DNA of 64,000 bases from Actinoallomurus sp963799975 (GTDB lineage Bacteria; Actinomycetota; Actinomycetes; Streptosporangiales; Streptosporangiaceae). The stretch is taken from assembly GCA_963799975.1 (NCBI GenBank), contig CAWCZF010000006.1, forward strand, positions 868,001 to 932,000. The letters are read 5' to 3'. The notes beneath the pieces are model-generated. The model had not been told where the DNA came from. It was given only the letters and a program-made list of their open reading frames with translations, and did not search any database. This document shows, in pieces, positions 1 through 9,371 of the stretch (positions are counted from its first letter, which is position 1; each line of letters begins with the position of its first letter). Both the position numbers and the translations under genes were made by a program.

Positions 1-1
1 C

Positions 2-571
2 TCGATCACGCTCGCCGAGGGTCTGTCCGGTCCGCTGCTCGGCCGCCTGCGCTCAGCGGAGATCGATCTGGCCCTGGTGACGACGTACCCGGAGGCCCCT
101 TTCGACGACGATCAGCTCGACCTGCGGCACCTGGTCGACGATCCGGTGCTCGTCGCCCTGCATCCGGATCATCCGCTGGCCGGCCGCCCCGATCTGCGCC
201 TGACGGATCTGGCCGGCGAGAGCTGGATCGCCGGCCACGGACGGGCCGAGGACACGCTCCTCAGCGCCTGCGTCAACAGCGGCTTCCAGCCCAAGATCGA
301 ATATGTCGTTCAGGAGTGGACCGCCAAGCTCGGCCTGGTCGCCGCCGGGCTGGGCCCCACCCTCATCCCCTCGCTGGCCGCCCAGGCCGCCCGCCCTGGC
401 GTGGTCCTGCTCCCCATTCACCCCGACCAGCGCCCGACGCGCCGGGTATACACGGCGACCCGCCGCACCCAGCCCACGCTCCCCGCTCTGGAAGTCTTCC
501 TGACCCACCTGAGAACAGCGGCTGAGACCCTCGACCGCCCTGCCGTCCACGAGCGGGCGCAGTCGGCCTGA
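2..571 (+). CDS. LysR-type regulator, effector-binding domain (5' partial)
   Basis: The reading frame is open from the window edge, so the N-terminal helix-turn-helix lies outside. The visible ~190 residues have the LysR substrate-binding layout: an 'EIDLALV' strand, then 'VLVALHPDHPLAGR' (the hinge region typical of LTTRs), 'LAGESWIAG', and a C-terminal 'EWTAKLGLVAAGLGPTLIPSL' stretch. Family knowledge: a one-component transcription factor that binds a small effector in the periplasmic-binding-protein-like fold. The target is unknown because the divergent neighbour is off the window. It ends with a Pro/Ala/Arg tail and a TGA at 569-571, and is followed by a separate gene. Confidence 0.85.
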   Translation, partial: SITLAEGLSGPLLGRLRSAEIDLALVTTYPEAPFDDDQLDLRHLVDDPVLVALHPDHPLAGRPDLRLTDLAGESWIAGHGRAEDTLLSACVNSGFQPKIEYVVQEWTAKLGLVAAGLGPTLIPSLAAQAARPGVVLLPIHPDQRPTRRVYTATRRTQPTLPALEVFLTHLRTAAETLDRPAVHERAQSA

Positions 572-707
572 GGTGGCCCTGAGTCCGCGGAGAGCGCGGA
601 ACCGGCGGTTGATTCGGAGCGGTCCAGTGGTGGGTTTCGGAGCGGGCCCCGGTTGCCGGGAGGGGAGTGGCAGAGGAGCGTGGTGGTGCCGACGACAGGA
701 GCGTGTC

Positions 708-1283
708 ATGACCGAGCCCACCCCCGCCCCGCAGCTTGTCCAGCATCAGCAGATGGCGAACCATCTCTTGAGCGTGCTGATGGAGCTGACCGGCCTGAAC
801 CAGGCACGGGCGCTGTTCATCGTCGACAACACGCCGTTGGGCCAGACCGACGTCGCGAAGGCCATCGCGGGGATGGACGCGGCGATCATCGCGAAAGGCC
901 TGGAGGTGGCCAAGACGATGGACGTCTTCTTCCTCCAGTACGGCGTCGCCTTCGTCGGCGGAAAATACCTCTACGCCGAGGGCCAGAGGAAGGTACTCGA
1001 CATCTCACTGGAGGACATCAACGGCACCCGAGAACACTGCGGCAAGGGGACGCTTGATCCGGTCCGTACGGTCTTCAACCTCGTCGTGATGATTCGGGCA
1101 CTCGAAAAGTCGGGCAAGGCGAAGCTCCAGCGCACCAGGCTCGTGCCGAGTTCTTCGACGTCGAGCTCCAGTTCCAGCTCTGCCCCGTCCTCGACCTCGG
1201 GAACCAGTCCGTCCTCCAGCTCCAGCAGCTCGTCCTCCAGCAGCTCCTCCGGCTCCGGTTCGTCCAGCACCTCATCCGACTAG
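708..1283 (+). CDS. Hypothetical protein with a long polyserine tail
   Basis: I do not recognise the family. The ATG at 708 is chosen because an AGGAG-type ribosome-binding site lies about 7 bases upstream; the open frame runs back to 573 without such support. The product is 191 residues. Residues 1-140 look like a folded, mostly helical domain ('LFIVDNTPLGQTDVAKAIAG', 'VFFLQYGVAFVGGKYLY', 'VRTVFNLVVMIRALEKSG'). The last ~45 residues are almost pure Ser with a few Thr, Pro, Ala and Gly. No signal peptide or clear membrane helix is visible. Ser codons are mixed (TCG, TCC, AGC, TCT), so this is not a simple trinucleotide expansion. The tail could be a disordered linker or a phosphorylation or glycosylation platform; that is inference. 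Confidence 0.7.
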   Translation: MTEPTPAPQLVQHQQMANHLLSVLMELTGLNQARALFIVDNTPLGQTDVAKAIAGMDAAIIAKGLEVAKTMDVFFLQYGVAFVGGKYLYAEGQRKVLDISLEDINGTREHCGKGTLDPVRTVFNLVVMIRALEKSGKAKLQRTRLVPSSSTSSSSSSSAPSSTSGTSPSSSSSSSSSSSSSGSGSSSTSSD

Positions 1284-1564
1284 CCGGGCAACTGACACGG
1301 GATCCACGAGATTCCGTGACCCATCACCTCGCCCGCTGCGCCGGGCCGGTGGCCATCAGTCCGTGTGATGAGCTCTGCTGATGCCTGTGGTTTCCGCGTG
1401 TGCGGCCTTGCTGTTGGCTGATGAGACGCGTACCAGGCGCTGACCTGCACGCGAGAGACCTCGAACAGGCCGGTCAGCCCAGAGCGCGTTTTCCGAACGC
1501 CGCCAGGGCCCTTCGATCGCGAATCCCTGCGCCGTACCGTCCTACCGTGAGAGCGGGAATCGCC

Positions 1565-1720
1565 ATGATCATCCTCGGAGTCATCCTCATGGTCATCGGG
1601 TTTTTGGCCCACGTCGCCATCCTATGGACGATCGGGATCATCGTTCTCGTCGTCGGGCTGGTGCTCGTCGTGCTGGGCAGGACGGGGCGCGCCGTCGGCG
1701 GCAGACGTCATTACTTCTGA
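1565..1720 (+). CDS. DUF6131 family small membrane protein
   Basis: A 51-residue protein of two hydrophobic helices ('MIILGVILMVIGFLAHVAIL' and a following 'IGIIVLVVGLVLVVLG' helix) closed by a Gly/Arg-rich 'GRAVGGRRHYF' end, the layout of the small actinobacterial DUF6131 proteins. An in-frame GTG at 1547 is an alternative start, but the ATG at 1565 gives the usual family length. The larger open frame from 1400 has no family support for its first part. A hairpin terminator lies about 100 bases downstream. The function of the family is unknown. The protein is expected in the cytoplasmic membrane. Confidence 0.75.
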   Translation: MIILGVILMVIGFLAHVAILWTIGIIVLVVGLVLVVLGRTGRAVGGRRHYF

Positions 1721-1816
1721 CCCCAGACCGCCCGAACCGCGTACGACCACCGGCACCGGCGCGCTTGCGACGGCCACGCGCGGGCGCGAGCGAGGGCAAC
1801 GACGAACTCACGGGCA

Positions 1817-1846
1817 AGCAGCCCGAATGCGGGCTGCTCCACTTTT
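1817..1846 (+). terminator. Rho-independent terminator
   Basis: A perfect 9-bp stem (AGCAGCCCG / CGGGCTGCT) with the four-base loop AATG is followed by CCACTTTT. It lies downstream of the DUF6131 gene and before the glycosyltransferase cluster. Apart from this element I see no gene in 1721-2022. Confidence 0.75.
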
Positions 1847-2022
1847 CGCAGGTTTCTGTCGATTTACTGATGTCCGAATGTGAGTTTCCCGAGGTCGGGG
1901 TAGCTCAGCGAAGACAGACCGCTGAGGAGACAGGAGGGGCCGGTGGCCCAAGGTGATGTGTTCGAGGGCGGACGGAGCGCGGACGACCCGTCGCTACGCG
2001 AGATGAGCGGGTCCGGATCTTC

Positions 2023-3090
2023 TTGAAAGTGAGCAGCTTGCGCATCGCGTTGATCGCATCAGCCGGGCATCCGATCAAAGAACCGTTCGCAGGCGGGCTG
2101 GAGGCACACACCTGGGCACTGGTACACGCGCTGGGCGGACGGGGACACGAGGTGACGTTGTTCGCGGGACCCGGTTCGGATCCGGCCCTCGGCGCCCGCG
2201 AACTCCCGGTCCGTACCCCCGTGATCAGCACGAGAGCACGCGCCGACGTCAGCATGACCTCCATGGCCTGGCTGGCGGAACACCACGCTTACCTCCAGCT
2301 GATGGTGGAACTGGCGACCGCTCCGGCATTCGACGTCGTGCACAACAACAGCCTCCACTATCTTCCGATCGCGATGGCCGAGGCCGTGCCGATCCCGATC
2401 GTCACGACCTTCCACACCCCGCCCACGCCGTGGCTGGAGTCGGCGATCCAGGTTGCCCGCGATCGTTCGGTGACCTTCACCGCGGTCAGCGAGCACACGG
2501 CCCGTGCGTGGAGCCACATCGTTGACGTCCCGCACGTCGTGTCGAACGGAGTCGACATGCGCCGATGGCGTCTCGGCGCCGGTGGAGGGCCACCGGTGTG
2601 GTTCGGGAGGATGGTGCCCGAGAAAGGCCCGCACCTGGCCGTCCAGGCCGCCAGAATCGCCGGGCAGCCCCTCCGGCTGGCCGGTCCCGTGAGCGATCCG
2701 GACTACTACGAGGCCATGGTCCGGCCCCTGCTCGGCGACGGCATCGAACATCTCGGGCACCTCACGCGTACGGAACTCGTGACGCTGGTGGGCGGAGCGT
2801 CCGTCACGCTGGTCACCCCGTGCTGGGACGAGCCGTACGGCCTGACCGTCGCCGAGTCCTTGGCGTGTGGAACACCGGTATGCGGATTCGCCCGCGGAGC
2901 GCTCCCGGAGATACTCAACCGAGACTGCGGACGGCTCGTCCCTCCTGGCGACGTCGAGGCGCTGGCCGCGGCGCTCGGCGAAGCCGCCGGACTGTCCCGG
3001 GCGTCCGTGCGCGAGCATGCCGAGCGGCACTGTTCGCACGAGGTGATGGTCGACGGGTACGAGAGCCTGTACCGGGAACTCGCGGCGTGA
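2023..3090 (+). CDS. Glycosyltransferase family 4 (GT-B fold)
   Basis: 355 residues from a TTG at 2023; a GTG at 2029 is an equally possible start. The N-terminal half has the GT4 acceptor-side pattern ('GGLEAHTWALVHALGGRGHE', 'VTTFHTPPTPW', 'FTAVSEHTARAW', 'VVSNGVDMRRW'). The C-terminal half has the donor-binding signature 'EPYGLTVAESLACGTPVCG', which contains the E-x7-E motif. Family knowledge: retaining transfer of a nucleotide-activated sugar, usually at the cytoplasmic face of the membrane. It is the first of three overlapping glycosyltransferase genes; its TGA overlaps the GTG of the next by four bases, implying translational coupling. The sugar and acceptor cannot be read from the sequence. 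Confidence 0.88.
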   Translation: MKVSSLRIALIASAGHPIKEPFAGGLEAHTWALVHALGGRGHEVTLFAGPGSDPALGARELPVRTPVISTRARADVSMTSMAWLAEHHAYLQLMVELATAPAFDVVHNNSLHYLPIAMAEAVPIPIVTTFHTPPTPWLESAIQVARDRSVTFTAVSEHTARAWSHIVDVPHVVSNGVDMRRWRLGAGGGPPVWFGRMVPEKGPHLAVQAARIAGQPLRLAGPVSDPDYYEAMVRPLLGDGIEHLGHLTRTELVTLVGGASVTLVTPCWDEPYGLTVAESLACGTPVCGFARGALPEILNRDCGRLVPPGDVEALAAALGEAAGLSRASVREHAERHCSHEVMVDGYESLYRELAA

Positions 3091-4106
3091 TCGGTTATTA
3101 CGTCCACCACCACGGGCTCGGCCATCTGCATCGGGCGACATGTATCGCCAGACGTCTCAGCACTCCGATCACGGCCCTGTCGTCGCTGTCCCGGCCGCCC
3201 GGGTGGTCAGGCGACTGGATCACCCTGCCGCGCGACGACTCACCATCCGCCGGGTTCCCCGACGTCACCGCCGGCGGACGCCTGCACTGGGCCCCGCCGC
3301 ACCATTCCGGCCTGCGCGACCGGATGGCGCGCATCGCCGAATGGATCGCGGCCACTCAGCCCGCGACGTTCATCGTGGACGTCTCTGCCGAGGTCACCGC
3401 GCTGAGCCGCCTGCTGGGGATTCCCACCATCGTCGTCGCCCAGCGTGGTGATCGCCGCGACCCGGCCCATACGCTGGCCTACGACATGGCCGAAGGGCTG
3501 CTCGCCCCATGGCCGCAGACCTCACCGGAACCTCGATGGCCCGCCCGGTGGCTCGCCAAGACCTGCCACACCGGGGCGTTCTCCCGGTTCGACACCCGCC
3601 GGCGGCCGACGTCTCCGCGCACCGCCGGCCGCGTCACGTTGATGCTCGGAGCAGGCGGCACCGAACTGGGACCGCGACGGCTTCGTGAGGCCGAGGACGC
3701 CAGCCCTGGCTGGACCTGGACGGCCCTCGGAGGCTTCGCCGCATGGCTGGAGGACCCATGGCCGGTGCTGTGCGCATCCGACGTGGTGGTCACCCACGCC
3801 GGGCAGAACGCGATAGCCGAATGCGCCGCCGCCCGCTGTCCGGCCGTCGTGCTTCCGCAGCGTCGTCCGTTCGACGAACAGCACGCCACGGCCCGAGCCC
3901 TCCACGACGCAGACCTCGCAGAGGTACTGGCCGACTGGCCCGAGCCCGGCCGGTGGCCGAAGATCCTGGAAACGGCCGCCGAACGCAGTGGCGATCGCTG
4001 GCGGGAATGGTCATCCGGCGACGGAGCCGCGCGCGCTGCCGGCTATATCAGCGAGGTGACGGCAAGGTACGCGTCCGAGCGGTCGGGCGCATGCGCGCAG
4101 CCGTGA
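3087..4106 (+). CDS. Glycosyltransferase, MurG/GT28-like GT-B fold
   Basis: 339 residues starting at the GTG that overlaps the stop of the GT4 gene (GTGA). The upstream extension of the open frame is rejected because it lies entirely inside the GT4 gene. The N-terminus 'YYVHHHGLGHLHRATCIARR' carries the Gly-rich GLGHLHR loop typical of MurG-like enzymes. The C-terminal half has 'VVVTHAGQNAIAECAAARCP' followed by 'VLPQRRPFDEQHATARAL', the GT28 nucleotide-sugar site. It probably modifies the same glycan or small molecule as its two neighbours (inference from coupling). The family is most like UDP-sugar-dependent transferases of secondary metabolism or surface glycans. Confidence 0.82.
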   Translation: MIGYYVHHHGLGHLHRATCIARRLSTPITALSSLSRPPGWSGDWITLPRDDSPSAGFPDVTAGGRLHWAPPHHSGLRDRMARIAEWIAATQPATFIVDVSAEVTALSRLLGIPTIVVAQRGDRRDPAHTLAYDMAEGLLAPWPQTSPEPRWPARWLAKTCHTGAFSRFDTRRRPTSPRTAGRVTLMLGAGGTELGPRRLREAEDASPGWTWTALGGFAAWLEDPWPVLCASDVVVTHAGQNAIAECAAARCPAVVLPQRRPFDEQHATARALHDADLAEVLADWPEPGRWPKILETAAERSGDRWREWSSGDGAARAAGYISEVTARYASERSGACAQP

Positions 4107-4921
4107 TCACGCTGGCCGCAGGGCGGCACGACCATCTACGGCGTCAGCGGAGCGGCCTGGGGGCTTCCACCCGACCGCCGGATCACTATGTCGTCGTGGC
4201 CATGGACGACCCGGACGTGGAAGCAGTCGTCGCCGGGCAGGGTCTGGCCTGCGACGTGATCCACCTCCCGGTCAACGGGGGGCTGCCGCTCGCCGAAGCC
4301 CGCAACCGTGGAGCCGAGCACGCCCTCGACACCGGCGCGGACCTCCTCGTCTTCCTGGACGTCGACTGCATCCCAGGACCCCAGACGATCGAGCGTTACC
4401 GCCAGACCGCCGATCACGCACTTCTCTGCGGAACCGTCTCCTACCTGCCGCCGCACCCGGAGGGCGGCTACCGCCTGGACCGGCTCGCCGAACTTGGCCG
4501 CCCGCACCCCGCCCGTCCCCGCCCCGCACCGTACGAGGTGATCAGGAATGGAGATCACCGGCTTTTTTGGTCACTCTCCTTCGCGGTGCGCGCAGACACC
4601 TGGCGGCTCACCGGCGGCTTCGACGAGGCGTACACCGGCTACGGGGGCGAGGACACCGACTTCGGGCAGCGAGCCAAGGACGCCGGGATACCCCTGTGGT
4701 GGGTCGGCGGCGCCCCCGCCTACCACCAGCACCATCCGGCCGACTCACCGCCTGTCGCGCACCTGGAGGACATCCTCCGCAACGCGCGGATCTTCCACGA
4801 ACGCTGGGGCTGGTGGCCGATGTCCGGCTGGCTGGAGGAGTTCGAGAACCTCGGACTGATCCGCTTCGATCCGCGGGCGAACGCATGGACACGGTCCCGC
4901 GACCACCGAGCGCCAGAGTGA
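4091..4921 (+). CDS. Glycosyltransferase family 2, galactosyltransferase-like
   Basis: 276 residues from the ATG at 4091, overlapping the end of the previous gene by 16 bases. It has a GT-A fold: 'GLPLAEARNRGAEHALD', then the metal-binding DxD motif in 'LLVFLDVDCIPGP', then 'FWSLSFAVRADTWRLTGGFD' and 'YGGEDTDFGQRAKDAG', which is the acceptor/metal region of polypeptide-GalNAc-transferase-like enzymes. Family knowledge: transfer from a nucleotide sugar using a divalent cation. It converges on the lapA-like gene with only 8 bases between the stops. Role: last member of a three-gene glycosylation unit of unknown product. Confidence 0.87.
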   Translation: MRAAVITLAAGRHDHLRRQRSGLGASTRPPDHYVVVAMDDPDVEAVVAGQGLACDVIHLPVNGGLPLAEARNRGAEHALDTGADLLVFLDVDCIPGPQTIERYRQTADHALLCGTVSYLPPHPEGGYRLDRLAELGRPHPARPRPAPYEVIRNGDHRLFWSLSFAVRADTWRLTGGFDEAYTGYGGEDTDFGQRAKDAGIPLWWVGGAPAYHQHHPADSPPVAHLEDILRNARIFHERWGWWPMSGWLEEFENLGLIRFDPRANAWTRSRDHRAPE

Positions 4922-4929
4922 ACGACACG

Positions 4930-5340
4930 TCACCTGCGGCGGCGGGCCAGAAGGCGTAGTTGGGCGATGCGGGCGGTCCCCACGACCAGCGTGAGCAAGA
5001 TCCCGGCGACCAGCGCGATGAGCAGTGCCACGGCGAGCGGAAGGGTGCCGTGCAGACCCAGGTAGGAGATCTTCACTCCGACGGTGTTCTGCAGCAGGAA
5101 CACGATGAACATGATGGCCACGACCGCGGCCGCCCACACTCCGGCCCAGGCCATGCTGGTACGGGTGGGAGACACCGAGGCGGCGGGCCGGGAGGGTGCG
5201 GACCCGTCAGCCGGCGGAACGGGTCCGGTGGGCGCCGGCGCGGAGTCGGCCTCGGTCCCCGGTGCGCCCGGCACGGGTGCGACTCTCGGAGTGGCCGAGC
5301 GTTCGGCCTGTTCGGTACTCGAGCGATGGCGGATGTTCAT
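4930..5340 (-). CDS. LapA/DUF1049-like membrane protein
   Basis: 136 residues. The ATG (complement of 5338-5340) is preferred to longer in-frame starts because everything upstream is low-complexity and crosses a large hairpin. The first ~60 residues are a Pro/Ala/Ser-rich cytoplasmic segment. Two transmembrane helices follow ('AGVWAAAVVAIMFIVFLLQN' and 'LPLAVALLIALVAGILLTLV') with the 'LQNT..V.I.YLG' pattern between them, which is the lipopolysaccharide-assembly-protein-A (DUF1049) layout. The protein ends in Arg-rich 'LRLLARRRR'. It lies downstream of the FtsH gene on the same strand, separated by a perfect inverted repeat. The role in a monoderm actinobacterium is unknown. Confidence 0.78.
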   Translation of the reverse strand: MNIRHRSSTEQAERSATPRVAPVPGAPGTEADSAPAPTGPVPPADGSAPSRPAASVSPTRTSMAWAGVWAAAVVAIMFIVFLLQNTVGVKISYLGLHGTLPLAVALLIALVAGILLTLVVGTARIAQLRLLARRRR

Positions 5341-5369
5341 GACGTCCGTTTCTGAGTGTCTCCCGGTCC

Positions 5370-5420
5370 CACCGGATGAACTCCAGTGGGTCCGGGTGCC
5401 GCGTGGGAGTTCATCCGGTG
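5370..5420 (-). terminator. 15-bp perfect inverted repeat between ftsH-like and lapA-like genes
   Basis: CACCGGATGAACTCC at 5370-5384 pairs perfectly with GGAGTTCATCCGGTG at 5406-5420 across a 21-base loop. No T-run follows, as is common for actinobacterial terminators. It sits after the FtsH stop and about 30 bases before the lapA-like start, so it could end ftsH transcription or act as an attenuator or RNA-stability element for the downstream gene. Confidence 0.6.
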
Positions 5421-5468
5421 ATCCGCGATCAGTGGGTGCGGGCTCCTCAGGGGCTGGCCGCCTCCCAG

Positions 5469-7430
<1,962 letters not shown>

Positions 7431-8222
7431 GAGCGGTACCTGCTTTCTGATCGGCGGCCGGTCGTTCGCGCTGCTCGCGTGCTTCTCGCCGAAGCCATCA
7501 GCGGGCAGGCGGGCCGTGCGCGGTGACGCAGACGCAACCCCGGCGCACGGTCTCCGAGGCGGTCACGATGCAGTGCCGGACCGCGGCGGAATCATGCTCG
7601 GCCGAGGAGTGCCCGCACACGCACGCCATGGCCGGTGGGGTCTCGCCACGCGATCCCGCGGTCATGAGGTCATCCCCGGCGCCCGGGCCGCCAGTCGGCT
7701 CGTGGCGGCATCGCCAAGGTCATCGGCTGGCGGCAGGAGGATCGGCGTGCGCGAGAGGTCCATGCCAACAGCCAACCGCGAACTCATCCGTACGGAAACG
7801 GTGAACCCGGCCAAGGCCTATCACCTGGTCTGATGACCGGAAATCTCACCGCCCAGGCGGGCCCAGACCGCGCGCGCACAGAGCATCATCGCCGGACCGG
7901 GCCTGTCCGTAGCCGCGAACTCGGCGTACGCCTGCTCGAACGCACCGCTCACCACGTCTTCGTCACCCGCGCGGGAGCCGTGGTCGTCATCCAGCCCGCC
8001 AGATCATCGCTCAGACCGACCGCCTATCGGTTGTGGTGATCGGCTTTTCCCGAATCGACTGTTTCCGGCGCGGTGCGAAGGTGATCGGCTTAGGCGACCG
8101 AATGCCGGTCGGCAGCCCGCGCCCCCGCGAGTGCCCTTCTCTGCTTCTTCGACCCGGACCGCCGGATCCGCGGCCTCGCTGAGAGCATCCGGTCACCGTC
8201 GAGGGGATCGGAGATCTTTATC
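7431..8222 (+). other. Gene-poor region upstream of the STAS gene
   Basis: About 790 bases without a convincing gene. An open frame at 7523-7804 from a GTG gives 93 residues (contains 'HTHAMAGGVSPRDPAVM') and another frame ends 'NRELIRTETVNPAKAYHLV' at 7833. These may be pieces of one decayed gene, but I recognise neither. A LysR-like remnant lies at 7911-8000. The 12-mer GGTGATCGGCTT occurs twice, at about 8034 and 8080. Confidence 0.35.
7911..8000 (+). pseudogene. Remnant of a LysR-type DNA-binding domain
   Basis: The translated stretch 'RELGVRLLERTAHHVFVTRA' followed by 'GAVVV' matches the wing and linker start of LysR winged-helix domains (usual form: ELGVRLFERT....LTEAG). The preceding helices and the effector domain are absent, so only about 30 codons survive. 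Likely the debris of a deleted regulator. Confidence 0.5.
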
Positions 8223-8588
8223 GTGGGCAGCGGCGAGGATTCTGGAAACTCTGGTAACGGCGTGGAGGTCTCGGTCGCCTACCGAGCGACACACACCATC
8301 GTCCGGTTGTGCGGCGAGATCGACATCGCCACCGCTCCCGGGTTACGCGAGCGCATACTCGATCTGCTGCAACCGGGCATGTGGCTGGTCATTCTCGACC
8401 TGTCGGGAGTCTCGTTCTGTGACGCCTCAGGGCTGGGAGTACTGGTCGGCAGTCACCATCACGCCACACGCCTCGGCATCACTCTCCGCTTGACGGCCCC
8501 GCAGCCCCAGATCTCGATGCTGCTGCGCATCCACGGCCTGGACCGTGTCCTCGCGACCTACCCCGCGCTGACTGACGCGCTGACCTGA
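8223..8588 (+). CDS. STAS-domain anti-sigma factor antagonist
   Basis: 121 residues from a GTG at 8223, with a GGAG ribosome-binding site about 10 bases upstream. After a Ser/Gly-rich start it has the STAS pattern: 'RLCGEIDIATAPGLRERILD', then 'WLVILDLSGVSFCDASGLGV', in which the Ser of DASG is the residue normally phosphorylated by the partner anti-sigma kinase, and a C-terminal 'RIHGLDRVLATYP' helix. Family knowledge: the unphosphorylated form binds the anti-sigma factor and frees a sigma factor (SpoIIAA/RsbV type). No kinase or phosphatase partner gene is adjacent. Confidence 0.88.
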   Translation: MGSGEDSGNSGNGVEVSVAYRATHTIVRLCGEIDIATAPGLRERILDLLQPGMWLVILDLSGVSFCDASGLGVLVGSHHHATRLGITLRLTAPQPQISMLLRIHGLDRVLATYPALTDALT

Positions 8589-9371
8589 CGACGGCGAGTG
8601 GCATCAGCCGCCGTACGGCACCGGTGATCTGGGTCGGGCCACGTTGAGCGGCTCGCAGCTGGTGGGTGTGTTCGCGATGACCAGCGTTCGGTCGAGGGTG
8701 ACGACTCCGTGAGATTGAAGACTGCACCCACCACCGGAGCCGGCGCAGGTGTTCCGCTCCCTGACCCGCGTACGGGACCTGCCCTGAACACCTCGCTGTC
8801 GTCGCTGGTCGTCTCCCGACGGGACCCCCGTCGCCTTCCCCGTCAGTGCATTTTCCATAACGACGGCGACCCAGCCTGCAGTAGCCCGAGCGTGCGCTGT
8901 TCGATCACTACGTATTTCGCCGAGTTCAGCTGGTGGTAGGAGCGTACGAGTAAGAACCATCCGCTCCAGCTCTGAGAAGCGTGAATGAGGAGTTGGGGGC
9001 GCCCGCGTCCCACACCTGCCCGACCCGGCGGCTTCGGCTCATGACGAGCCGGAGCCGCCCGTTCGTGTGCGGCCGCGCAACCCGTCGCAGCGGCCCGGGA
9101 GCGGGAGTGGAACGGGGATGGAACGGGATGGAACGCCCTCTAGATGTAGGGCGGCTTCGCCTCCGGGACACACCGTCTCGGAACGGCGATCGGGGAGCTG
9201 CCCGGAGTTCACGTCGGCGGCCAGGGGCGCGGCCGGCATCGGCTCATCCGACTCGGAGGAGGGTGCAGTGACCGGCTGCGTACAGTTCACGAAGCTCGCC
9301 CGGCCGAACATGGGGGACCGCTCTCGATCCGTACGCCCGCCCGCGACGGCCCGGCCTCGCGGGGGCCGGCG
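8589..9371 (+). other. Long intergenic region before the peptidase operon
   Basis: About 780 bases with no gene I can support. Short open frames on both strands (for example 8604-8960 on the minus strand) show no recognisable domain. A GGAACGGGATGGAACG-type short direct repeat occurs around 9110-9140. The promoter of the downstream nine-gene block should be here, but I cannot point to a clear -35/-10 pair. Confidence 0.4.

Noticed and set aside
9110..9140. Short GGAACGGGATGGAACG direct repeats as a possible operator or repeat array
   Set aside because: Only two to three imperfect copies in a GC-rich region; no palindromic symmetry or promoter nearby.
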